A DNA stretch of 34,692 nucleotides from the NCBI GenBank assembly GCA_030265885.1, contig JAJDGX010000017.1:1-34692 (forward strand). The letters run 5' to 3'. The position numbers and the translations under genes were made by a program. Within the stretch, counting starts at the first letter, position 1. Each line of letters starts with the position of its first letter. The notes below the pieces were generated by a model. It was given only the letters and a program-made list of their open reading frames with translations. It was not told where the DNA came from and did not search any database. The DNA is from Ruminococcaceae bacterium OttesenSCG-928-L11. GTDB lineage: Bacteria; Bacillota; Clostridia; Oscillospirales; Ruminococcaceae. Shown piece by piece: positions 8,690 through 15,825 of the stretch.

Positions 8690-9970
8690 ATGGGCATATA
8701 CACTCTTCCCTATGGAAACGGAACCGTCGATGTAACGGTGGAGGATTCCAATCTGCTCTATTACGCCGCGCCGGTGCCGGCGGGAGACATTCCCGACCGG
8801 GACACGGTCATCCGGGAGGCCTTTGACTCCCCCATCGGCACGCCGCCCCTGGAGAAGCTGGTCACCCCGGAACAGCGGATCGCCATATTGCTGGACGACA
8901 TCACCCGCCCCACCCCCAAGCGCATCCTGCTGCAGGAGGTTTTGCGCAGGCTGAAGGCCGCCGGTGTGCCGGACACAAACATCACACTGATTATGGCCCT
9001 GGGCACTCACCGCGTCCAGACGAATGAGGAAATCGACACGCACTTTGGCCTTGATATCATTGAGAAGTATCGCTTTTTCAACCTGGATTACAAGGACGAG
9101 TCGGTGTTTGTGGATTTGGGCACCAGCGAAAACGGCACGCCCATCCAGGTGTACCGCGCCGTTGTGGAATCGGACTTCAAAATCGCCATCGGCAACATTG
9201 TCCCCCATATTGCGGCGGGCTGGGGCGGCGGCTGCAAGATGATCCAGCCCGGCGTGTGCAGCGAGCGCACAACCGAGGTCACTCACCTGATGGCCTGCAC
9301 CATCCAAAATGTGCTGGAGGCCTGCGGCACCACCGACAACGCCTGTCGCCGGGAAATGGAGCAAATTGCCGGTCAGGTCGGCCTCGACTTCATCGTCAAC
9401 ACCGTGCTGGACGAACACAAAAACATCCTGGGGCTGTTTTGCGGCCATTGCATCGAGGCCCACCGGGCCGGGGTGGCCCTTGCCACAACGGTGATGCGCC
9501 CGCAAATCCCGGGGCTGGCGGATATTGTCATTGCCTCGGCCAATCCCGCCGACATTGACTTCTGGCAGGGCTGCAAGCCCTACATCTTCTCCCATTTCGG
9601 CGTGCGGGACGGCGGCGTCATTGTCTTTCTCATCCACGGCAGAGAGGGCCTGTGCGGCAACGCCCCCCAGCACGAGGAAACCCTGCGAAAATACTGCGCC
9701 ATGGACTACGCCGCCATAAAAGCGGATGTGGACAACGGAAGCATCCGGGACATCGTGGGCATCAACGTCCCCCTGTTTGTGGCCACTGTGGCCGACCGGG
9801 TCACCACCCTCTGCGTCTCGGAGGGCTTCTCCCCCGAGGACATCCGCGATTTGGGCTTTACCCCCTGTGCCACCGTTGACGCCGCCCTTGAACAGGCATA
9901 CCGGCTGGTAGGCAACGACGCCACCGTCGGTATCATCCCCTTTTGCGGCGAAACCTTGGTGCGCTTGTAG
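8690..9970 (+). CDS. LarA-family nickel-pincer racemase homologue (lactate racemase-like, DUF2088)
   Basis: This 426-residue protein starts at ATG 8690, 5 nt after GGAGG; an ATG four codons upstream overlaps the ribosome site. LarA-type enzymes racemise or epimerise 2-hydroxy acids with a covalently bound nickel-pincer nucleotide. The family pattern is complete. LDDITRPTP is at about 67-76 and ALGTHR gives His107. PHIAAGWGGGCKMIQPG gives His173 and the cofactor-attaching Lys183, and TTEVTHL gives His199. These match His108, His174, Lys184 and His200 of Lactiplantibacillus plantarum LarA almost residue for residue. The maturation proteins LarB, LarC and LarE are not in the window. Homologues in sugar loci often act on hydroxy acids other than lactate, so a sugar acid released after GH2 action is a reasonable guess only. 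A strong terminator follows. Confidence 0.87.
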   Translation: MGIYTLPYGNGTVDVTVEDSNLLYYAAPVPAGDIPDRDTVIREAFDSPIGTPPLEKLVTPEQRIAILLDDITRPTPKRILLQEVLRRLKAAGVPDTNITLIMALGTHRVQTNEEIDTHFGLDIIEKYRFFNLDYKDESVFVDLGTSENGTPIQVYRAVVESDFKIAIGNIVPHIAAGWGGGCKMIQPGVCSERTTEVTHLMACTIQNVLEACGTTDNACRREMEQIAGQVGLDFIVNTVLDEHKNILGLFCGHCIEAHRAGVALATTVMRPQIPGLADIVIASANPADIDFWQGCKPYIFSHFGVRDGGVIVFLIHGREGLCGNAPQHEETLRKYCAMDYAAIKADVDNGSIRDIVGINVPLFVATVADRVTTLCVSEGFSPEDIRDLGFTPCATVDAALEQAYRLVGNDATVGIIPFCGETLVRL

Positions 9971-10003
9971 CGCAGTCCCAAACTTTGCTGAACATGCGGA
10001 CAG

Positions 10004-10050
10004 AAATTGGTGCAAAGCCCTGTAATTATGGGCTTTGCACCAATTTTATT
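10004..10050 (+). terminator. Strong hairpin terminator after the larA-like gene
   Basis: A perfect 17-bp stem pairs 10004-10020 with 10030-10046 (core TTGGTGCAAAGCCC) around a 9-nt loop, followed by TATT. It ends the GH2-larA transcript. Confidence 0.85.
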
Positions 10051-10089
10051 ATGAACCGAAATGGTTTCATTCCCCTTTCGCCCAGCCAG

Positions 10090-10258
10090 GAGGTTCACTG
10101 TCCTTTTTCCAACCAGCGATTGATGCAATGCCAATCTCCCATAGGCGGCAAAACCGTAAGCAGGAGCAAGCTGTTTCCTTTGCAAGGCCCCTCTGTGGCA
10201 TCCGCTCAATTCCCCCGCCCAGTCGACCCGGGCACCATACGGACAGCTCACCTTTTTT
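10090..10258 (+). ncRNA. Possible structured RNA, unidentified
   Basis: GGTTCACTGTCC (10092-10103) pairs with GGACAGCTCACC (10241-10252) as 3 bp, a 3x3 internal loop and 6 bp. Six Ts (10253-10258) follow, as at a transcript end. Inside, AGCG-att-GATGC at about 10115-10126 pairs with GCATCCGCT at 10199-10207, and AAGCAG-GAGCAAG-CTGTTT makes a smaller hairpin near 10158-10176. The result is a rod of about 168 nt with a large 3' bubble. No classic local terminator hairpin precedes the T run. I do not recognise the family; features of TPP, FMN, cobalamin, T-box and lysine riboswitches were looked for and not found. The strand is inferred from the T run. No promoter was identified. Confidence 0.33.
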
Positions 10259-10278
10259 GTCGCGCATTTTCGACTTTT

Positions 10279-10301
10279 ATGGTACACTATTGGCATACCA
10301 T
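10279..10301 (+). promoter_or_regulatory. Promoter and inverted repeat of the response regulator gene
   Basis: TGGTACACT (10280-10288) is an extended -10 (TGn plus TACACT) with no good -35. It lies in an inverted repeat ATGGTA-11 nt-TACCAT (10279-10284 and 10296-10301) covering the -10 and start point, a plausible autoregulatory operator. The GAGG ribosome site (10306-10309) is 7 nt before the ATG. Confidence 0.45.
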
Positions 10302-10316
10302 TGGTGAGGTGAGTGC

Positions 10317-11873
10317 ATGGGAATCAGCGTTTTGATCGTGGACGACGACAAATTGCTCGTCGATAAGCTGGAGGAGACCCTGGACTGGCAGGGGCTTGGC
10401 GTGTCCACTGTCTTGACCGCATCCAACATCCGGCAGGCCCAGGCCTTGCTCCGGGAGTTTTCCATCCAGCTGCTGCTGTGTGACATTGATATGCCCCAGG
10501 GCAGCGGCCTGGAACTGCTGGAATGGGTGCGGGAGCAAAAGCTTCCTGTGGAATGCGCCTTCTTAAGCAGCTATGCCAATTTTGCCTATGCCCAAAAGGC
10601 GCTGATGCTTAATTCCCGGGAATACTTATTAAAGCCCATCTCCAACGACGAGCTGGAAAAATCTCTGCGAAAGCTGGTAAGGGAGATTGCCCAGCGGGAA
10701 CCGGCAGCGGACGCCCTGCCGGAAAAGGAGGAAAAGCAAGCCTTTTGGCAGGAGTTTATCTTTCGCGGCGGGGACGGGGCAGCCTTGCTGAACGACGCCA
10801 TGGGAAAAGGCCTCTATGGCCCGGACGATAAGATTTGCATGGCCGTCATCACCAAAAGCAAGCCCGCCGCCAATTTCGGTTATAAAAAGGAGCTTTCCCT
10901 GTTCAACCACATCATCGCCAACCTTACCATGTCCTTTTTGGAGCAGCGGCGGCAATCTCCGGAAGCGGTGATTCACACCGGCGATTTCGAGCGCATCCTC
11001 CTCTTTCGGGCGGATGGGGGCACATCGGCGCTCCACGCCTCTTTGGCGGATCTGGCAAGCCGGTACGACAGCATTTTGCCCCGGCAATGCTGCCTGTATC
11101 TCAGCAAGGCAAGGCCCTTCCCTCACGCCGCGCTGTGTCAGGAGAAAATCGAGTGGATCGTCAGCCACAGCGTCCTTGGGGATGACGCCGTCGTCGACGA
11201 GGAATCCTGGAATCCGGAACAGCTGGGAGATATTGCCCCGCCCTGGGACACCTGGGCAAAGGAAATGGCCGTCGCCGCCGGAGACGCCCGCCGCCACATC
11301 CTTGATTTTTTTGACGCCCAAGCCAATGCGGGCGGCTGGACTTCGGAAACCTTAACCCGATTTTGCCGGGAGTTTGTCCAGCTTCTCTATCAATATCTGA
11401 GCGATCGGGGAACCCGGTTCGGCAAGCTGTTTGACTCCGAGGAATTCGGCAATCTGGAGAATTACGCCTATACCTCCCTCAACGGAACGCGGGAATTCAT
11501 CGCCTACATCTTTGACAAGCTGGAGGGCAGTCAATCCGCTAACCACGGAAAGGAGCACGTGGTCGGTCAGGTAAAGGAATACATCGAAGCCCATTTAAGG
11601 GAGGATCTGTCCCGAAAGCTTCTGGCGGAAAAGGTGTTTTTGTCGGAGGTCTACCTCTCCAAGCTGTTCGCCCAGGCCACGGGAATGTCCATTCCGGCGT
11701 ATATTGCCTCCCGGCGGATCAGCAAGGCCAAAGATTTCCTGGAGCACTCCTCCATGCCGGTGAGCAAAATCGCCATGGAGGTGGGCTACAGCAATTTTTC
11801 CTATTTCAGCAAATCGTTTCGGGACATTGTGGGCTGCTCCCCCAACGAGTATCGAAGCCGAGTGGGAAAATAA
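10317..11873 (+). CDS. YesN-type response regulator, receiver plus AraC DNA-binding domain
   Basis: This 518-residue protein has an N-terminal receiver (1-120). The acidic patch is Asp9-Asp10-Asp11, the phosphate acceptor is Asp56 (LLLCDIDMP), Ser84 is the switch residue (FLSSY) and Lys106 is conserved (YLLKP). A long middle region of no recognised fold follows (about 135-400). The C-terminal AraC domain (about 415-515) carries SRKLLAEKVFLSEVYLSKLFAQ and SKIAMEVGYSNFSYFSKSFRD. The likely partner is the YesM-type kinase at 18017. The intervening ABC, binding-protein and GH31 genes are the expected regulon. A terminator separates this gene from the permeases, so they are controlled in trans from their own promoter. 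Confidence 0.93.
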   Translation: MGISVLIVDDDKLLVDKLEETLDWQGLGVSTVLTASNIRQAQALLREFSIQLLLCDIDMPQGSGLELLEWVREQKLPVECAFLSSYANFAYAQKALMLNSREYLLKPISNDELEKSLRKLVREIAQREPAADALPEKEEKQAFWQEFIFRGGDGAALLNDAMGKGLYGPDDKICMAVITKSKPAANFGYKKELSLFNHIIANLTMSFLEQRRQSPEAVIHTGDFERILLFRADGGTSALHASLADLASRYDSILPRQCCLYLSKARPFPHAALCQEKIEWIVSHSVLGDDAVVDEESWNPEQLGDIAPPWDTWAKEMAVAAGDARRHILDFFDAQANAGGWTSETLTRFCREFVQLLYQYLSDRGTRFGKLFDSEEFGNLENYAYTSLNGTREFIAYIFDKLEGSQSANHGKEHVVGQVKEYIEAHLREDLSRKLLAEKVFLSEVYLSKLFAQATGMSIPAYIASRRISKAKDFLEHSSMPVSKIAMEVGYSNFSYFSKSFRDIVGCSPNEYRSRVGK

Positions 11874-11937
11874 CCGATTGTTCGACATACAGACTATCAA
11901 AATTGTATCCATTGTAAAATTTGTAAACTGCATTTTC

Positions 11938-11966
11938 AAAGAGGTTTTTTCGAAAACCTCTTTTTT
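11938..11966 (+). terminator. Rho-independent terminator after the response regulator
   Basis: An 11-bp stem (11938-11948 with 11953-11963, core GAGGTTTT/AAAACCTC) with a TTCG tetraloop runs into a T tract to 11966. Confidence 0.93.
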
Positions 11967-12000
11967 GTTATGCAAACAATACGTATTTTATAGAATATTT

Positions 12001-12029
12001 TTGTGCACAAATTGTATAATGTGTTAACA
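12001..12029 (+). promoter_or_regulatory. Promoter region of the ABC transporter operon
   Basis: TATAAT at 12015-12020 lacks a good -35 at 16-18 bp, which suggests activator dependence. A 10-bp perfect palindrome TTGTGCACAA (12001-12010) lies in the spacer and TGTTAACA (12022-12029) at the start point. The ribosome site GAGGG (12043-12047) is 8 nt before the GTG start. Confidence 0.5.
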
Positions 12030-12055
12030 AATGATAACGGAAGAGGGTAAATTAT

Positions 12056-12994
12056 GTGAGAGGGTCACAAGCGACTGCGAAGCCAGGCCGTCGTAGCTTC
12101 TGGCAGGAAATCAACCGGTGCAAGGCGCTGTATCTGCTGATGCTTCCGTCTCTGGTGCTGTTTTTGATTTTCACCTATGTTCCCATGTACGGCGTCATCA
12201 TCGCATTCAAGGACTTCACCCCGTCGGAGGGCATCATGGGCAGCGCGTGGGCGGGTCTGAAATACTTCCGTCAATACTTCAACTCCTATCAATTCTGGCC
12301 CACCATTAAAAACACCATCGTTATCAGCCTGTATACCGTTGCCGTGACATTTCCCCTGCCGGTGGTTCTTGCGCTGATGTGCCACCAGATGAAGGCAAAG
12401 CGGTTCAAGAAGTTTTTCCAGGTTTCCACCTACTTGCCCCACTTTATTTCCACAGTTGTCATGTGCGGCATGATCATTCTCTTTCTCTCCCCAAGCTCCG
12501 GCGTAATCGCCAAGATATTGAGCCTGGTGGGGATTAAGCTGCCCAACCTGATGGGAATGCCAAAGGCCTTCCCCAGCATCTATGTCTGGACAGAGGCGTG
12601 GCAGCATGTGGGCTGGGACAGCATCCTGTACATTGCCACCCTGTCCGCCGTGGATCCCACCCTCTACGAGGCCGCCACCATTGACGGGGCCAGCAAATGG
12701 CACCGGATGATTCACATCGACATCCCCGCCCTTGCCCCAACGGCAATCATTATGTTTATCCTGCGTATGGGCAATATCATGAGCGTGGGCTTTGAAAAGG
12801 TATATTTGCTGCAAAACACCCTCAACAACAGCTCCAGCGAAATCATCTCCACCTATGTGTATAAAATGGGACTTATCAGCAACCAGTACAGCCTATCCTC
12901 GGCCATTGGCCTGTTTAACAATCTGATTAATCTCACTCTTCTTTTGCTGGTGAACTGGCTGTCCAAAAAGATGAGCGACACCTCATTGATTTAA
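12056..12994 (+). CDS. LplB-type sugar ABC transporter permease
   Basis: This 312-residue integral membrane protein starts at GTG. The ATG two bases earlier is in another frame and meets a stop at once. After a basic N-terminus, six membrane helices can be drawn, the first at about 22-42 (LYLLMLPSLVLFLIFTYVPM). FTYVPMYGVIIAFKDF is characteristic of this permease family. The EAA loop that contacts the ATPase reads YEAATIDGASKWHRMIHIDIP (about 202-222). It should pair with the permease at 13006 and the binding protein at 14008 to import an oligosaccharide. No ATPase gene is present, as is usual for these carbohydrate systems, which share an MsmX-type ATPase encoded elsewhere. Confidence 0.94.
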   Translation: MRGSQATAKPGRRSFWQEINRCKALYLLMLPSLVLFLIFTYVPMYGVIIAFKDFTPSEGIMGSAWAGLKYFRQYFNSYQFWPTIKNTIVISLYTVAVTFPLPVVLALMCHQMKAKRFKKFFQVSTYLPHFISTVVMCGMIILFLSPSSGVIAKILSLVGIKLPNLMGMPKAFPSIYVWTEAWQHVGWDSILYIATLSAVDPTLYEAATIDGASKWHRMIHIDIPALAPTAIIMFILRMGNIMSVGFEKVYLLQNTLNNSSSEIISTYVYKMGLISNQYSLSSAIGLFNNLINLTLLLLVNWLSKKMSDTSLI

Positions 12995-13005
12995 GGAGGC
13001 ATGGC

Positions 13006-13920
13006 ATGACTGACACAAAAACAGTTCCCGGCAGGCGGAAAATCAAAAAAACCGCGGCGGATCAAATCTTCGATATCATCCTGTACGCCATCGCGGCAAT
13101 CATCACTGTGATCGTACTGTATCCCATGTATTTTATCGTCATCGCATCCTTCAGCGATCCCGCCCTTGTGTCAAACGGAGAAATCATTTTGCTGCCCCGG
13201 GGCGTGAATTTCAAGGCCTACGCCCAGCTGGCCGGATACGCCAAGCTGTGGGTGGGCTACAAAAACACCATCTTCTATGTCATTGTGGGAACAATTGTGA
13301 CATTGATTGTCAACATCCCAGCCGCCTACTCCCTTTCCCGAAAGGATTTGTACGGCAAAAAGCCCCTTACCATCTTCTACTTAATCCCCATGTTTTTTAC
13401 CGGCGGCCTCATCCCCACTTACCTCCTTGTTACCTCCCTGAACCTTGACGACACCTTCCGGGTGATGGTTATTCCCTTCTCTGTCGTCACCTACTACATC
13501 ATTGTCGCCCGAACCTTTTTCTCCAACAGCATCCCAGAGGATTTGTGGGAAGCGGCGCAAATGGACGGCTGCGGCTACCTGGGATTCTTTTTTCGAATGG
13601 TGCTGCCGGTGTCCAAGGCCATCATCGCCGTTATAGCGTTGTGGGCCGCCGTTGGCCAGTGGAACTCCTATTTCAACGCCTTAATCTATCTGCGCAGCCC
13701 GGAGCTGCAGCCGCTGCAAATCATCCTGCGAAACATATTGATCAGCAACCAAACCATCAGTGCCATGACCACAGGGGCTGCCGCTGTCGAGGCCAAACAA
13801 ATGGCGGATCTGATAAAATACGCCGTTATTGTGGTGTCCTCCGCGCCGATTATGTGCATGTACCCCTTTGTGCAGAAATACTTTAACCAGGGCGTCATGC
13901 TCGGCTCCTTAAAAGGTTAG
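13006..13920 (+). CDS. YtcP/LplC-type sugar ABC transporter permease
   Basis: This 304-residue membrane protein has its ATG 6 nt after AAGGAGG and only 11 nt after the preceding gene. There are six predicted helices; YAIAAIITVIVLYPMYFIVIASFSDP (about 28-53) is the family's usual start. The EAA loop is WEAAQMDGCGYLGFFFRMVLP (about 183-203), with Cys where Ala is more common. The C-terminus FNQGVMLGSLKG is the standard ending of this subfamily. It is the second half of the permease heterodimer with the 12056 product. Confidence 0.94.
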   Translation: MTDTKTVPGRRKIKKTAADQIFDIILYAIAAIITVIVLYPMYFIVIASFSDPALVSNGEIILLPRGVNFKAYAQLAGYAKLWVGYKNTIFYVIVGTIVTLIVNIPAAYSLSRKDLYGKKPLTIFYLIPMFFTGGLIPTYLLVTSLNLDDTFRVMVIPFSVVTYYIIVARTFFSNSIPEDLWEAAQMDGCGYLGFFFRMVLPVSKAIIAVIALWAAVGQWNSYFNALIYLRSPELQPLQIILRNILISNQTISAMTTGAAAVEAKQMADLIKYAVIVVSSAPIMCMYPFVQKYFNQGVMLGSLKG

Positions 13921-13932
13921 GTCGGTGCACTG

Positions 13933-13961
13933 CATTACACGCATATCCCTTTTGGGTAATG
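13933..13961 (+). other. Hairpin between permease and binding-protein genes
   Basis: CATTAC (13933-13938) pairs with GTAATG (13956-13961), with an inner CCC-TTTT-GGG sharing one G. There is no T tract. Such intergenic hairpins often raise binding-protein mRNA relative to permease mRNA; that role is inferred. Confidence 0.35.
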
Positions 13962-14007
13962 GATACAACGGTTCATCTCAATTCATAGCGAAAAGGAGAA
14001 ACTCAGC

Positions 14008-15687
14008 ATGAAAAAAGCAAAGCAAATGATCAGCATGCTCCTGGTACTGATGCTGTCGGCGACAGCATTCGTCGGCTGTGGCGGCGGGGGCAGTTCCAGC
14101 GCCGCAAGCACCGCGTCCTCGGGCGGCGGGCAGGCAGCCTCCCAGGCGGCTTCGTCCACCGGCGACAGCGGGGCGGCAGCCAGCGGCGAACGCCCGACCT
14201 TTAATGTCGCCACCGTCCGCTGGACTGACACCTGGCCCATCGACTTTTTGGAAACCGGGTTTATGAAAGAGATGGAGGATATGGCCAATGTCGACATTGA
14301 CTGGCAAGTATACTACAACTCCGACTGGTCTGAGCAGAAATCCCTGCTGCTTGCCTCCGGCAATCTTCACGACGCGTTTTTGGGCTCCATTTCCCTCAAC
14401 GCCTCCGACGTCTCTCAAAACATCTCCTATTTTGTGGAACTGACCGACCTCATCGAGCCCAACATGCCCAACCTGACGGCGGCCTTCGCGGCGGAGCCGG
14501 AACTGAAGGCCATCGCCACTGACCGCGACGGCAAAATCTACAGTCTCCCCAAAAAGCTGCCTCTTCGCCCCGAGGTGTGCGGCAACGTGGGCTTCATCAA
14601 CCAGGACTGGCTGGATAATCTGGGACTTTCCGTGCCCACCACCTACAAAGAACTGGAGGATGTGCTGCTGAAATTCGCGTCGGAGGACGCGGACGGCGAC
14701 GGTGATGCGACCAACGAATACGGCCTGACCGGCAGCGCTGGCAGCTATGTGCTGAGCAATGACCTGCGCAATATCCTCTCCCCCTTCGGCACCATGGTCA
14801 GCCGGGACAACAACTACATGGGTCTCAACGGCGACGGCAACCCCGTGTTCATGCCCATTCAGGACAACTACAAAGAAGCTGTCGCCTGGATGCGGAACCT
14901 GTATGAAAACGGCGCCGTCGATCCCGAGTATTTCACCCAGGAATCCAGCATGGCAACTTCCAAGCGTCAGGCGGAGGGCGGTTCCAAGGTCGGCCTGCTG
15001 TTCGGCTGGACAGCCGACGCGGAAGCCGGCATCAACGTGGAGCAGTTTACGCTGCTGGAGGCTCTGGAAGGCCCTGACGGCAACCGCTATGTGGAAAACG
15101 CCGCCAACTTCCTCGATATCTCTGACCGCGAGCTTCTGATCACCACAAAATGCGCTGACCCCGCCGCCCTGCTGAAATGGGCCGACGCCTTCTACACCGA
15201 TCTGGGTGCGCTGCAAACCTTTTATGGCTCTGTCCCCGAATATGTGGCGGATAACGGCGACGGCACCTACAGCGTTCTGGTTCCCACCGACGGCAGCTCT
15301 CTGGACACATCCGCGTGGTCCAACTCCCTGCGGGATTTCGGCCCCAAATACATGACTCCCTCCTTCTACAGCAATGTGAAGCTGCCCGAAAACCAGGGCG
15401 ACGGCGTCAAGCTGGCCCAGGATGCCGTGAACGGGAAATATGTCACCGACGGCAAAAACACCGGCTTCCCCCAGGTAAAATATACCCAGGAAGAGTTGGA
15501 GCGTCTGGCCACACTGGGCACAGACATCTATAAATATGTGGAAGCCAACTACGCCAAGTGGGTTGTGGAAGGCGGCATTGACAGCGAGTGGGATGCTTAC
15601 CTGACCCAGCTGGACAACATGGGGCTCCAGGAAATGATCGGCATTCAGGAGAATGCGTACAAATACTACCTGGAAGCACTGGCATAA
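14008..15687 (+). CDS. Extracellular solute-binding lipoprotein of the sugar ABC transporter
   Basis: This 559-residue protein starts at ATG with GGAG 9 nt upstream. The signal peptide has the lipobox FVGC with the lipidated Cys at 24, then a Gly/Ser/Ala-rich flexible linker to about residue 65 that lets it stand off the membrane. The mature domain follows the large YtcQ/LplA-like type: TVRWTDTWPIDFLETGFMKE, DADGDGDATNEYGLTG (a Ca-binding-like acidic loop), and a conserved C-terminus with EWDAYLTQLDNMGLQEMIGIQ. It belongs with the permeases at 12056 and 13006. The GH31 gene immediately downstream suggests an alpha-linked oligosaccharide as ligand. The window's first gene is another member of this family. 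Confidence 0.93.
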   Translation: MKKAKQMISMLLVLMLSATAFVGCGGGGSSSAASTASSGGGQAASQAASSTGDSGAAASGERPTFNVATVRWTDTWPIDFLETGFMKEMEDMANVDIDWQVYYNSDWSEQKSLLLASGNLHDAFLGSISLNASDVSQNISYFVELTDLIEPNMPNLTAAFAAEPELKAIATDRDGKIYSLPKKLPLRPEVCGNVGFINQDWLDNLGLSVPTTYKELEDVLLKFASEDADGDGDATNEYGLTGSAGSYVLSNDLRNILSPFGTMVSRDNNYMGLNGDGNPVFMPIQDNYKEAVAWMRNLYENGAVDPEYFTQESSMATSKRQAEGGSKVGLLFGWTADAEAGINVEQFTLLEALEGPDGNRYVENAANFLDISDRELLITTKCADPAALLKWADAFYTDLGALQTFYGSVPEYVADNGDGTYSVLVPTDGSSLDTSAWSNSLRDFGPKYMTPSFYSNVKLPENQGDGVKLAQDAVNGKYVTDGKNTGFPQVKYTQEELERLATLGTDIYKYVEANYAKWVVEGGIDSEWDAYLTQLDNMGLQEMIGIQENAYKYYLEALA

Positions 15688-15717
15688 TACCGGGAGACTT
15701 GGAACACCTGAGCGGCA

Positions 15718-15756
15718 GGGGTCATGGGCAATGCTCATGGCCCCACTCCGCGGAGT
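15718..15756 (+). terminator. Hairpin pair, possible partial terminator
   Basis: A 12-bp stem with two G-T wobbles (15718-15729 with 15733-15744, loop AAT) is followed at once by the self-complementary ACTCCGCGGAGT (15745-15756). T-rich sequence comes only after 15763, so this is more likely an attenuator or mRNA-end stabiliser than a full stop. The GH31 gene downstream has no clear promoter of its own. Confidence 0.5.
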
Positions 15757-15825
15757 CTGCGCATTTTATTTTTCAGAATGACCCCAAGCATGTACTGTAT
15801 AACAGATTGAAATTGGAGGTTCAAA

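Noticed and set aside
10090-10258. Known riboswitch upstream of the response regulator
   Set aside because: Hallmarks of TPP, FMN, cobalamin, lysine and T-box elements were sought and not found, so it is listed only as an unidentified RNA candidate.
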